This document shows, one piece after another, positions 1 through 7,929 of a stretch of DNA of 39,602 bases. This DNA comes from JACZSB01 sp965372015 (lineage in GTDB: Bacteria > Fidelibacterota > Marinisomatia > SCGC-AAA003-L08 > TS1B11), in NCBI GenBank assembly GCA_965372015.1, contig CBDVAP010000013.1:1-39602 (forward strand), in the 5' to 3' direction. The position numbers and the translations under genes are program-made. The stretch's first letter is position 1; each line of letters starts with the position of its first letter. The notes under the pieces are model-generated. The model saw only the letters and a program-made list of their open reading frames with translations. It was not told where the DNA came from and did not search any database.

Positions 1-34
1 CCCCGGTGATCCCGGATCATCGCAGCCTGCCGGT

Positions 35-760
35 TTGCTCCCTGCTCTAATTGAATATGGCCGCCTGTCCCGCACACCGTGGTACAGCCTGGTGTTCATT
101 TCGCCGCTGGTTGTGCTGTACGAACTACTGGCCGTGATGGTAAATTGGGGCTCCGCGGTTGAGTGGCGCAATGCGGCGGATGTGGTGTTGCGCCAACTAC
201 TGGAAATATTCGGGTTGAGCACTCCCTATATCATGGGGGCAGTGGCGGCGCTGGGCCTGCTGGCGGCCTGGGCCTGGCAGCGCCGGACCTACGGCTCGAC
301 CACCGTTTCCGGGACCATCCTGGTGGGTATGCTGCTGGAGAGCTGTCTCTGGGCGGTTCTGCTGCTGGTGGCATTGACGGCCACCGACCGGTTCCTGATG
401 CTGTCCACCGCTGACAGTGTGCTCAAGACCGCTTTTCTGGCAGTGGGGGCCGGAATCTATGAGGAAGGGCTATTCCGCCTGATCATAATATCGGGCTGTC
501 TATATTTTTTCCGCCGGGTACTGGCCTGGCACTCTGCCCCGGCTATGGCCATAGCGGTTGTGAGTGCGGCGGTTCTGTTCGCATTGTTCCATCACATCGG
601 GCCCGCCGCTGAGCCCTTTGTTTGGAACTCCTTCGGCTATCGCAGCGTTGCCGGTGTATTGCTGGGAGCGCTATATCTGATACGTGGATTTGGCATAACG
701 GTTTATGCACACACTATCTATGATCTACTGGTTCTTGGAATCATGACATTAGGACCTTAA
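35..760 (+). CDS. CPBP/CAAX-type intramembrane metalloprotease (possibly 5'-truncated by window edge)
   Basis: Integral membrane protein with several hydrophobic segments and the three short motifs of the CPBP (ABI/CAAX protease-like) family: an EEGLFR motif near residue 142, FHHIG near 188, and HTIYD near 228. The glutamates and histidines are the expected metal/catalytic residues of this glutamic-type membrane protease family; substrates are unknown for most bacterial members. The listed start is a TTG, but the frame stays open to the window edge, so the true start may lie outside. It is 12 bp upstream of the next gene and probably co-transcribed with it and lgt, fitting a role at the cell envelope. 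The family call is firm; the physiological role is not. Confidence 0.8.
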   Translation: MLPALIEYGRLSRTPWYSLVFISPLVVLYELLAVMVNWGSAVEWRNAADVVLRQLLEIFGLSTPYIMGAVAALGLLAAWAWQRRTYGSTTVSGTILVGMLLESCLWAVLLLVALTATDRFLMLSTADSVLKTAFLAVGAGIYEEGLFRLIIISGCLYFFRRVLAWHSAPAMAIAVVSAAVLFALFHHIGPAAEPFVWNSFGYRSVAGVLLGALYLIRGFGITVYAHTIYDLLVLGIMTLGP

Positions 761-772
761 AAGGAAACAGGC

Positions 773-1672
773 ATGCGCGTAATCAAGTTCAAATGGGAGC
801 CGATGCTCTGGTTGCTGCTGGCAACTGGGCTGGGCGCTCAGACGGAGAGCCCGTTTAATAGCTTTGATATCTTTATATATCCGGAATACGACCACCCTGG
901 AGTGGGTATCTTTGTGGAGGGCTCCATCAAACCGGGGGAGTATCCCCGTTTCCTGGAGATGCAGGTCCCCCTGGAAACCACCGTCGCCCTTTCGCGCAAG
1001 GAGGTTAATGGGGAGGATACCAGCGAGCGGATCGAGATCCAAAAGCGCGATGGCCAGGCCTTTCTTCCCCTGGAACTGACTGAATCCCAATTCCAGATCC
1101 AATACTATTTTAACCCCTTCACCGCTGAGGGATCAGACCGTAGTTTCACCTTCGAACTTATCACGAATGAAATTCTGCCTGAATGGCACCTGGTACTTCA
1201 ACAGCCCGCCAGGGCGGAGAACTTTCGGCACTCGCTGGAAGGTGCTGAGGGGCTCGATGGAGAATTCGGTCTAAAGTTCTACCGCCAGCACGTCGAGGGC
1301 CTGGCGCCCGGAACGCCCTACTCGGTGGAGATTTCTTATAGTAATCCAACTGGTGAGCTCACCATGAATGTTGTCCAGGCCATCATGGCTGAGCAACAGG
1401 CTAAGGGTGGCCCCGACCCCCGGGCGCCGGTCAACCCCCGCACTCGGCTGCCGCTGGTGGCCGCTGTTGTGGTCCTGATGGGGGCAGTTGTCTTTGCAGG
1501 CCTCAAGTTCATGGGGCAGCGCACCGGGAGTGTTTCCGCTGCTTCACTTGAGAAGACCCCGGCACCTGCCGCTAAGCGTAAGCCCCAGGGTGCGAAAAAA
1601 TTCTGCGCCGGCTGCGGCACGCCCCTGCGGCCGGAAGCCAAATTTTGCGCCAACTGTGGAAAGGCGGTCTGA
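773..1672 (+). CDS. Secreted/anchored protein with C-terminal transmembrane helix and zinc ribbon
   Basis: The ATG start follows an AAAGGAA ribosome-binding site. Residues 1-22 form a signal peptide ending GLGAQ. The next ~200 residues are beta-rich; the middle resembles an extracytoplasmic thiol:disulfide-type or immunoglobulin-like fold only vaguely, so I assign no domain. A hydrophobic segment at about 226-247 is followed by a basic, proline/alanine-rich linker and a C-terminal zinc ribbon with C278-x2-C281 and C292-x2-C295. The layout predicts a periplasmic body and a cytoplasmic zinc ribbon. The TGA stop overlaps the ATG of lgt (TGATG), so the two are probably translationally coupled. 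Function unknown. Confidence 0.75.
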   Translation: MRVIKFKWEPMLWLLLATGLGAQTESPFNSFDIFIYPEYDHPGVGIFVEGSIKPGEYPRFLEMQVPLETTVALSRKEVNGEDTSERIEIQKRDGQAFLPLELTESQFQIQYYFNPFTAEGSDRSFTFELITNEILPEWHLVLQQPARAENFRHSLEGAEGLDGEFGLKFYRQHVEGLAPGTPYSVEISYSNPTGELTMNVVQAIMAEQQAKGGPDPRAPVNPRTRLPLVAAVVVLMGAVVFAGLKFMGQRTGSVSAASLEKTPAPAAKRKPQGAKKFCAGCGTPLRPEAKFCANCGKAV

Positions 1673-2490
1673 TGTATCCTGAGTTGCTACACCTGGGTCC
1701 CTTTGTGGTATCGTCGTATGGCTTCATGATGGTGATGGCTTTTATGGCCAGCTACTTTTTCCTTCAGGCAGAAGGCCGGCGCCGGGATTGGGAACCGGAA
1801 CTGGCCCAGGACATGGTCTTCTGGGCGGCCATGGGCGGGGTGGCCGGAGCGAAGATATATTACTTGATCGAGAATATCGGCCGGGGGGCCGGTCGTAACA
1901 TGGCCGGTCTGGGTGAGGTTTTCCTGGGATTGTTCACCCTCGACCTCCAGCGCATGGCCTCCGGTATCCAGAATTTTGGCGCCGGGCTGGTGTTTTTCGG
2001 CGGCCTGATGGGGGGCATGTTGGCGGTGACCCTGTTGCTTCGGCGCCGCCAAAAAGCCTGGCTGCCCATGGCCGACGCCGTGGCTCCGGTCCTCATACTG
2101 GGATACTCTTTCGGCCGGGTGGGGTGCTTCCTGGTGGGAGACGACTACGGCCTGCCCACCACACTGCCCTGGGCGCTGGCCTTCCCCAACGGTCTGCCGC
2201 CCACCACCGAACTAGTGCATCCCACCCAGATATACGAGATATTGATGGGGCTGAGCATTTTCGGCCTGCTTTATTTTCTGCGCACTCGCACCCGGTTTGT
2301 AGGCCAGTTATTCTCGCTCTATCTGATCCTGGCCGGGGCTGAGCGCTTCGTGATAGAGTTCATCCGCACCAATCGCCACTACGTCTTCGGGCTGACCGGC
2401 GCCCAGCTGATCGGCATCCTGATGGTCCTGCTGGGGGCTGTCCTGCTGTACTACCTGCCCCGCCGGGAGGCCGCGGCTAATACTGGCTAA
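1672..2490 (+). CDS. lgt: Prolipoprotein diacylglyceryl transferase
   Basis: Lgt transfers diacylglycerol from phosphatidylglycerol to the lipobox cysteine of prolipoproteins, the first step of lipoprotein maturation in the inner membrane. The 272-residue product has the usual seven-helix hydrophobic profile, the YGFMM start typical of the family, the FGGLMGG loop, the GRVGCFLVGDDYG signature around residue 150 containing the conserved arginine, and the VHPTQIYE motif near 190. The ATG at 1672 overlaps the upstream stop; a longer in-frame start at 1645 would add residues lacking family similarity. Lipoproteins are present nearby (the DUF4837-type gene). Call is secure. Confidence 0.96.
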   Translation: MYPELLHLGPFVVSSYGFMMVMAFMASYFFLQAEGRRRDWEPELAQDMVFWAAMGGVAGAKIYYLIENIGRGAGRNMAGLGEVFLGLFTLDLQRMASGIQNFGAGLVFFGGLMGGMLAVTLLLRRRQKAWLPMADAVAPVLILGYSFGRVGCFLVGDDYGLPTTLPWALAFPNGLPPTTELVHPTQIYEILMGLSIFGLLYFLRTRTRFVGQLFSLYLILAGAERFVIEFIRTNRHYVFGLTGAQLIGILMVLLGAVLLYYLPRREAAANTG

Positions 2491-2534
2491 AAAGGCCGGC
2501 GATTCTCCGTAGTAATAACTATAATATTCTGGCA

Positions 2535-3353
2535 TTGTGGGTCTGGCTGGCCCCGCTGATCGGGCCACTGGCGGGCCAATCGCTGGTCGAGATCGCCCGG
2601 ATTCCTCTGGCATTCCCCGTGGACGGCCTGACGCAGTTGGCGGCTACCCCCTGGGGCGACCGCTTCTACCTCCTGGACGAGCAGAACCTGGAGGTGCTGG
2701 CGGTGGACCGCTTGGGGACCGTCACCGGCCGGTTTGGGGGCTGGGGCAGCGGACCGCAGGCCCTGGACCTGCCCCGGGATATACTATTTGCTGAAAATTC
2801 CCTGTTCATCCTCGATGAGGGTCAAAGCCGGATACTCCGTCTGGACATGGGCCTCAATCCCGTGGCGGCCACCCCGCTGGCGATTGGCCACCGTCCCCTG
2901 GCCTTCACCCGCGACAGTCAACAGCGCTTCTGGGTACTTTTCGAAAACATGGCCGGAGCGGTAGTCCTCGCGGATGACGGCAGTCGGTTGGATGTGGTAG
3001 GGGACGAAGCCGGAGGGAGTGCCGTGGTCCTCGACCCTACCCATATCGCCCGGGGCCGCCAGCGGTTGGCCATTTGGGAGCGCAGCGCGGCGGAGGTGGT
3101 GATTTTCAAAACTAGTGGAGCCTTGATGGAGCGCCTACCGTTTCCGGCGCCGTCCCAGCTGCGGGACCTGGTGCTGTTCGATGGCGCCATTGTGCTGCTC
3201 ACTGCGGGCGGCCTGCAGTGGCTGGATCCCGTAAGTAGGCAGTACCGGGACCTGGGCAATGCCGGTTGCCCACAGGCTATTGCTGCCACCGCCGGCGGAC
3301 TGGTCACCCTGGACTGCGAGGGCTTCATTCGTGTGCTGCAGCTCGCGCCTTAG
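2535..3353 (+). CDS. Secreted beta-propeller (NHL/6-bladed-like) protein
   Basis: The start is TTG with a short hydrophobic leader (WVWLAPLIGPLAG) that looks like a signal peptide. The remaining ~250 residues show repeated blade-like units such as GDRFYLLDEQNLEVLAVDR and NSLFILDEGQSRILRLD, each a four-stranded pattern ending in a hydrophobic-D/R motif. This is typical of NHL or six-bladed propeller proteins that act as binding scaffolds. It sits 45 bp after lgt, and its 3' end overlaps the start of the next gene, so it is probably part of the envelope operon with the following two outer-membrane genes. The ligand is unknown. Confidence 0.7.
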   Translation: MWVWLAPLIGPLAGQSLVEIARIPLAFPVDGLTQLAATPWGDRFYLLDEQNLEVLAVDRLGTVTGRFGGWGSGPQALDLPRDILFAENSLFILDEGQSRILRLDMGLNPVAATPLAIGHRPLAFTRDSQQRFWVLFENMAGAVVLADDGSRLDVVGDEAGGSAVVLDPTHIARGRQRLAIWERSAAEVVIFKTSGALMERLPFPAPSQLRDLVLFDGAIVLLTAGGLQWLDPVSRQYRDLGNAGCPQAIAATAGGLVTLDCEGFIRVLQLAP

Positions 3354-6300
3354 CATTGTCCGGGCCCTTTGTCTGGGGTTCGGGGGCCTGTCAGGCCAGG
3401 TGATGGGTCCTGACACTACCGTCGTCACAACTAGCGACCGGTCAGTGGCCCGGGGCGATTCGGTTTACGGTCCCGCCTGGCTGAGCCTGCCGCTCCTGGA
3501 GGAGGTGTGGGTGGCTGCTACCTCCCCGGTGGACACTTCAGTTTCCGCCACATCAGGGCCGGTACGCCACCCGCAATCCACCGAGCTGGTCACGGCGGGC
3601 AGCCTGTTCAGAGGCCTGAGTGTGGCCAGCGGCCGGGGGGCCAATCTCACCGGCGGCATGGACCTCAAGTTGCAGGGCCGGATTGCCGAGGGTATCTTTT
3701 TAAGCGGACATCTCACTGACCAGAACCTGCCGATTCAGCCCCAGGGCGATACCCGCACCTTGAACGAGTTGGATCAGGTCCGCCTAGCTCTCAAGGGTCC
3801 CTGGGGCTCGGTGGAAGCAGGTGATTTCGTGCTGCACTCCGGTGGGGGAGGTCTGTCCACCTTCAGCCGCAAGCTCGAGGGCATGCAAGCCCGGCTGCGA
3901 CGTGGCAGTTGGCACGGACAGGGAGCACTGGCCGGTACCAAGGGTCGCTTCCGCCATCAGAGCCTGACCGGTCAAGACGGCCGCCAGGGGCCCTATCACC
4001 TCGCCACCGGAGAGGGCTCCCGCCTGTTGATTGTGCTGGCCGGCACCGAGAAAGTTTGGCTCAACGGCCGGCGCCTGGTGCGCGGTGACGGCCAGGACTA
4101 CACTATCGATTATGATACCGGCGAGCTGAACTTCACGCCCCGGCATACCATCCGCAGCGATAGCCGCATCGAGGTGGATTTCGAATACTCGGACTTGGTC
4201 TATGGCCGCACTACCGGTTTTGTCTCGAGCGGTTGGGAGGGCCGCCGGTCCCGCCTGAATATAACCGCCCTGCGCGAGAGCGACCGCCTGGAGAGTAACC
4301 TCGAGTTCAGCCTGTCCCCGGCTGACCGTGAACGATTGCGTGGCCAGGGTGATACCCCCGGCGGAACCTGGATCGACACGGCCCTGCCCGATAGCGCCGG
4401 GAACTATTATCTGGAGGACGAAGGTCTGGTGGACGAACACTATCAATGGCGCGGGGTGGGGACCGGAGATTACCAGGTATCATTCCATAATGTGGGGGAA
4501 GCCGGTGAATACCGGCGGCTGGTAGTGGATAATCGCATCATCTATCAGTGGGTGCCCCCCGGAGAGCGTAGCGCTTACCAGACCGTCTATGCGCCCCGGC
4601 GGTTGCTCAAGCCCCCCGTGCGCCACGATTACCTGGGGCTGGACTGGCGCTTTGATGGTTCCACCACCGGTCGCCGGGCCCTGTTGGAAGTCGGGCTCAG
4701 CAACACCGACTTAAACCGGTTCTCGTCCTTGGACGACGGCGATAACCTGGATATAGGCTACCGGGCCCAGCTGGGTTGGGACGCCGCCCCATTCTCTCTT
4801 CGGCGTCGGCCCCTCACCCTCGGTGCGCGCTTGAAAGCGGTTGGAACCGGCCGCCGGTTCAAAGCCCCGGGACGGTTTGAGGCCGTCGAGTTCCGGCGGG
4901 ATTGGGACCTGGACGCTCCCCCGGAGCAGTACCGGTGGGAAACTGTCGAGCTTTACGCTCACACAGCAGCAGGGACCCAGGCCTTTGCCGAAGCGGGACT
5001 GCTGGCTGCGGATACCACTGCCGGCGGGCGGCTGCGCTGGGGGTTGGAGCAGGCCGGTCAAGGGCCGGCCACCGGCCGGTTCGAGCAGACCTTCCTGAGC
5101 CGCAGGGCCGGTGGCCGGTACTGGAACCGCAGCATCGGTGATCTAAAGTATACCTATAAGTGGTTGCAGCCGACGGTGGGCTTCGAAACCGAAACCAGGG
5201 CCCTGGACGATACCACCGGTTACCGGATTGAACAGCTCAGCACCGGTCTGCTCGCTACCTTTGACCGGGGCGCCACCTGGGGACTGAGCCGGGAGCAACG
5301 CCGGGAAGTTTACCGCTCCGGCCCCACCGAAACCGCCCGGTTCTGGCGGCTGTCGTTGTCGCGCCGGCCGGGACCGGCTACTCGTCTGGAGACCAGCATC
5401 TCGTTGAATGATAAACTGTTCAGTGATAATCGGGAGGACATCTCGTATTTCATGGGCGATTTTGCCCTCACCCATCGCCCCAGAAACCGGCCCTGGTGGC
5501 TCGATCTGCGTTATCGGCTCGATCGCAGTGTGGCCGAGACCAAGGCGGTGGTATACGATTCCGTGGCCACCGGCCGGGGCCAATACCGCTACGACCCGGT
5601 GTATGATAACTATGTGTCCGACGAAACGGGACCCTTCGTACGCTATGTCATCCCGGCGGGGGAACTCAGGCCGGTGAATTCCGTCCAGGCGCGCTTTCGC
5701 AGCCAGGTGGAACTGAACAAGGTTAATCTGCCGGTCGATTGGTTTCAGGGGCAACGCGAGGCCCGGCTCAATCTGCACGGCCGGTTGGAGTGGCAGGCTA
5801 ACCGGCACCGGCTGTCAACCTACTATATGCCGCGCCTGGGCGACCCGGCCGCCTCCCGCTTCGAATCCACCCTGCGGCTCGACCTGGCACTTCAGGCCCA
5901 AAGATCAGCCCCGCGCTACACTCTGCTGTTGAGCCGGCAAAACCGCCTGTCCCGCCATGAACTGGCTGCCACCCAGACCAGCGGGCAGATTGGGGAAGCC
6001 CGCCGGCAGCAGACCGCCGACCTGGGGCTTTTCTCGCGGATTGGCGCCGGAAACTGGCCGCTTAACCTGGAAGGGCATCTCGAATATGGCCACGATTTTC
6101 AACAGTCGTTGGTCAATTCATTGCGCCGCCACAAAATCATTAGGGGCCGCGCTCGCAGTATCCTGGCCGCCACCCTCTCCCGGCAGACCACCTTGACCGT
6201 CAACGGTCGCTGGATGCAAGAGGTGGACCATGCGCTTGACGGCCTGAGTGTGCGGACCGCAGTGATCGGTGCCGGGATGCAGCGGCAATTGGGCCGCCAG

Positions 6301-6531
6301 GGCCGCTTGCGGGTGGATGCTGAACGCCTGCGGGTGACCGCCCCCGGTGAGACAGCCCTGCCCTACCTGCTGGCCGAAGGGTTTCCCCGCGGTTGGTCCG
6401 CTAACATCCGTGTCAGTGGACAACTGCACCTGTCGCGCAATCTGCTCTTGTCGCTCTCGGCATTGTCCCGGCAGGCCCCCGAGCGGCCCGATTTTGTGAG
6501 CGTTAACCTGGAACTCAGGAGCCGGTTTTGA
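3331..6531 (+). CDS. Very large putative outer-membrane beta-barrel protein of unknown function
   Basis: About 1066 residues from a GTG at 3331, which gives a plausible leader (RLSIVRALCLGFGGLSGQ) and overlaps the previous gene by only 23 bp; an ATG at 3259 would overlap by 95 bp and adds a proline-rich, unleader-like tail. The protein is dominated by alternating beta strands with many R/Y/W-rich amphipathic stretches and ends in a phenylalanine (RSRF), the usual terminal residue of outer-membrane barrels. An N-proximal domain has the motif block GTEKVWLNGRRL, DYTIDYDTGELNFTP and RIEVDFEYS (around residues 235-300). I recall this from uncharacterised FCB-group proteins, but have not verified that by search. 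The stop overlaps the next (Omp85-like) gene. Function unknown; surface or export role inferred. Confidence 0.65.
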   Translation: MCCSSRLSIVRALCLGFGGLSGQVMGPDTTVVTTSDRSVARGDSVYGPAWLSLPLLEEVWVAATSPVDTSVSATSGPVRHPQSTELVTAGSLFRGLSVASGRGANLTGGMDLKLQGRIAEGIFLSGHLTDQNLPIQPQGDTRTLNELDQVRLALKGPWGSVEAGDFVLHSGGGGLSTFSRKLEGMQARLRRGSWHGQGALAGTKGRFRHQSLTGQDGRQGPYHLATGEGSRLLIVLAGTEKVWLNGRRLVRGDGQDYTIDYDTGELNFTPRHTIRSDSRIEVDFEYSDLVYGRTTGFVSSGWEGRRSRLNITALRESDRLESNLEFSLSPADRERLRGQGDTPGGTWIDTALPDSAGNYYLEDEGLVDEHYQWRGVGTGDYQVSFHNVGEAGEYRRLVVDNRIIYQWVPPGERSAYQTVYAPRRLLKPPVRHDYLGLDWRFDGSTTGRRALLEVGLSNTDLNRFSSLDDGDNLDIGYRAQLGWDAAPFSLRRRPLTLGARLKAVGTGRRFKAPGRFEAVEFRRDWDLDAPPEQYRWETVELYAHTAAGTQAFAEAGLLAADTTAGGRLRWGLEQAGQGPATGRFEQTFLSRRAGGRYWNRSIGDLKYTYKWLQPTVGFETETRALDDTTGYRIEQLSTGLLATFDRGATWGLSREQRREVYRSGPTETARFWRLSLSRRPGPATRLETSISLNDKLFSDNREDISYFMGDFALTHRPRNRPWWLDLRYRLDRSVAETKAVVYDSVATGRGQYRYDPVYDNYVSDETGPFVRYVIPAGELRPVNSVQARFRSQVELNKVNLPVDWFQGQREARLNLHGRLEWQANRHRLSTYYMPRLGDPAASRFESTLRLDLALQAQRSAPRYTLLLSRQNRLSRHELAATQTSGQIGEARRQQTADLGLFSRIGAGNWPLNLEGHLEYGHDFQQSLVNSLRRHKIIRGRARSILAATLSRQTTLTVNGRWMQEVDHALDGLSVRTAVIGAGMQRQLGRQGRLRVDAERLRVTAPGETALPYLLAEGFPRGWSANIRVSGQLHLSRNLLLSLSALSRQAPERPDFVSVNLELRSRF

Positions 6532-7922
6532 AGTTGATCACAGCCCTGGCTCTGGCGCTGGGCCTGGCGAGTCCATCCTTTGCCCGGCAGATCAGGTTGG
6601 TACTGCCCGACACCACCCTGATTGCCGCCAGCCCGGCCGCCGTAAAACCCATTCTGGAGAGCGAGTTGGCCCGCCGGGCAGCTGCCGGCCGCCTGGGCCT
6701 GGTCTTTGTCCTGGAGGGCCGGACTCACGGCAACCCTGACGGTAGTGAAATGATCTTGAGGTTTAGTGCCGTCGACCGGCCTGTGCCTCCGGCCGACACA
6801 CTGATTATCGCCGATACATCCGGCCGGGTAATCCCCGGCCTGGAGCGGCTGCTGCGGACGGTGAATCCGAACCGGCAGGTCCATTTGACCAGTAACGGCC
6901 GGGCCGGCTATATTGTGCAGCGGAAATCGTACTTCAGCACCTCCACCGGCCCAAATTCCGGCTATGGTGTGCTGTACCACTTGAACGATGTATCCGCTTC
7001 CCGCATCCAGGTCCTGGGAGCTTATGAGAACGCCGGTGGCGGCAGGGGACATTGGGTGGGGGAGTTGTCGCTGGAACTGCCCAACTTGCTGGGGTCATTG
7101 CGCTACCTACGGGTCGAGCTCCGCCGGCTGAGCACCGCCACCCAGCAACTCGGCCTGACCTATGCCGAGCCTTACCTGGCAATTTTTCCCGTGGGGGGGC
7201 GCGTATCGTTTTTCCAGGATACCCGGGATTCCTTGTATGTCCAACGCGACTTGAAAGTGCAACTTACTTCTTTGCCCGGCCAGCCCTGGAACGTGGCTCT
7301 GGGGATTGGGCGCAAGGAGCTGCGGGCCACCGGCGGTTCTGCCGGCCAATCCTATCGGTCGAGCACTATCAACCTGGCCCTGTTCCGTTCCACCTTAGAC
7401 CGCTATCCGAACCCCGGCCGGGGCTATCAGCTTGACCTGGAATCGGAAACCGGTACTTTGACCGGCCCGCAGCTGCGACCGGATGCGGCTCTGGGCCGGG
7501 CCCGGTTGCGCGGTTTGCTGGTCGGTAGTCCCGGCTGGCTGGGCCGGGTAAACCTGGTGTGGGCTCAAGCAGTGCTGGCGTTGGGCACGGCCGGCCATCG
7601 TTACGCACCCCAGGCGGCCGATTTTGGACGCTTCGGCGGTAGCGCTTCCCTCCGCGGGTACCGGGAAGATCAGTTCGCGGCAGTTTGGGGAGTGGTTTCG
7701 CGCAGCGAGCTGCGCTACCGGTCCGGGCCAACCTCCCGGTTGCACCTGTTTGTCGATAGCGCCCGGTTGGCCGGCCTGGACCCCCTGATAGCGGTGGGGG
7801 CCGGGTTGGTGGTGCCCGCCGGGGGCAATCTGATCCAGGTGGACTTTGCCTGGACCCGGCACGACCGCTGGCAGGAAGGCAAAGTGCATCTCAGACTTAC
7901 TAATCCTCTGGGCAGGGAGTGA
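6528..7922 (+). CDS. Omp85/TamA-like outer-membrane protein (surface-antigen D15 type)
   Basis: The TTG start overlaps the preceding TGA (TTGA), so translation is probably coupled. Residues 1-20 are a clear signal peptide (KLITALALALGLASPSFA). The C-terminal half is a strand-rich barrel that contains the hallmark loop-6 motif as GGSASLRGYRED near residue 370; the arginine of the RGY motif is conserved in Omp85 proteins. At ~464 residues it is shorter than BamA and has room for at most one POTRA-like domain, so it is nearer to short TamA/D15 forms. Its partner is probably the large barrel protein encoded just upstream, either as client or as complex subunit. The family call is good; the partner is an inference. 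Confidence 0.75.
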   Translation: MKLITALALALGLASPSFARQIRLVLPDTTLIAASPAAVKPILESELARRAAAGRLGLVFVLEGRTHGNPDGSEMILRFSAVDRPVPPADTLIIADTSGRVIPGLERLLRTVNPNRQVHLTSNGRAGYIVQRKSYFSTSTGPNSGYGVLYHLNDVSASRIQVLGAYENAGGGRGHWVGELSLELPNLLGSLRYLRVELRRLSTATQQLGLTYAEPYLAIFPVGGRVSFFQDTRDSLYVQRDLKVQLTSLPGQPWNVALGIGRKELRATGGSAGQSYRSSTINLALFRSTLDRYPNPGRGYQLDLESETGTLTGPQLRPDAALGRARLRGLLVGSPGWLGRVNLVWAQAVLALGTAGHRYAPQAADFGRFGGSASLRGYREDQFAAVWGVVSRSELRYRSGPTSRLHLFVDSARLAGLDPLIAVGAGLVVPAGGNLIQVDFAWTRHDRWQEGKVHLRLTNPLGRE

Positions 7923-7929
7923 TAAAACC

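Noticed and set aside
3259..3330. Upstream ATG start for the large beta-rich gene
   Set aside because: It would overlap the propeller gene by 95 bp and adds a proline-rich segment before the apparent signal peptide.
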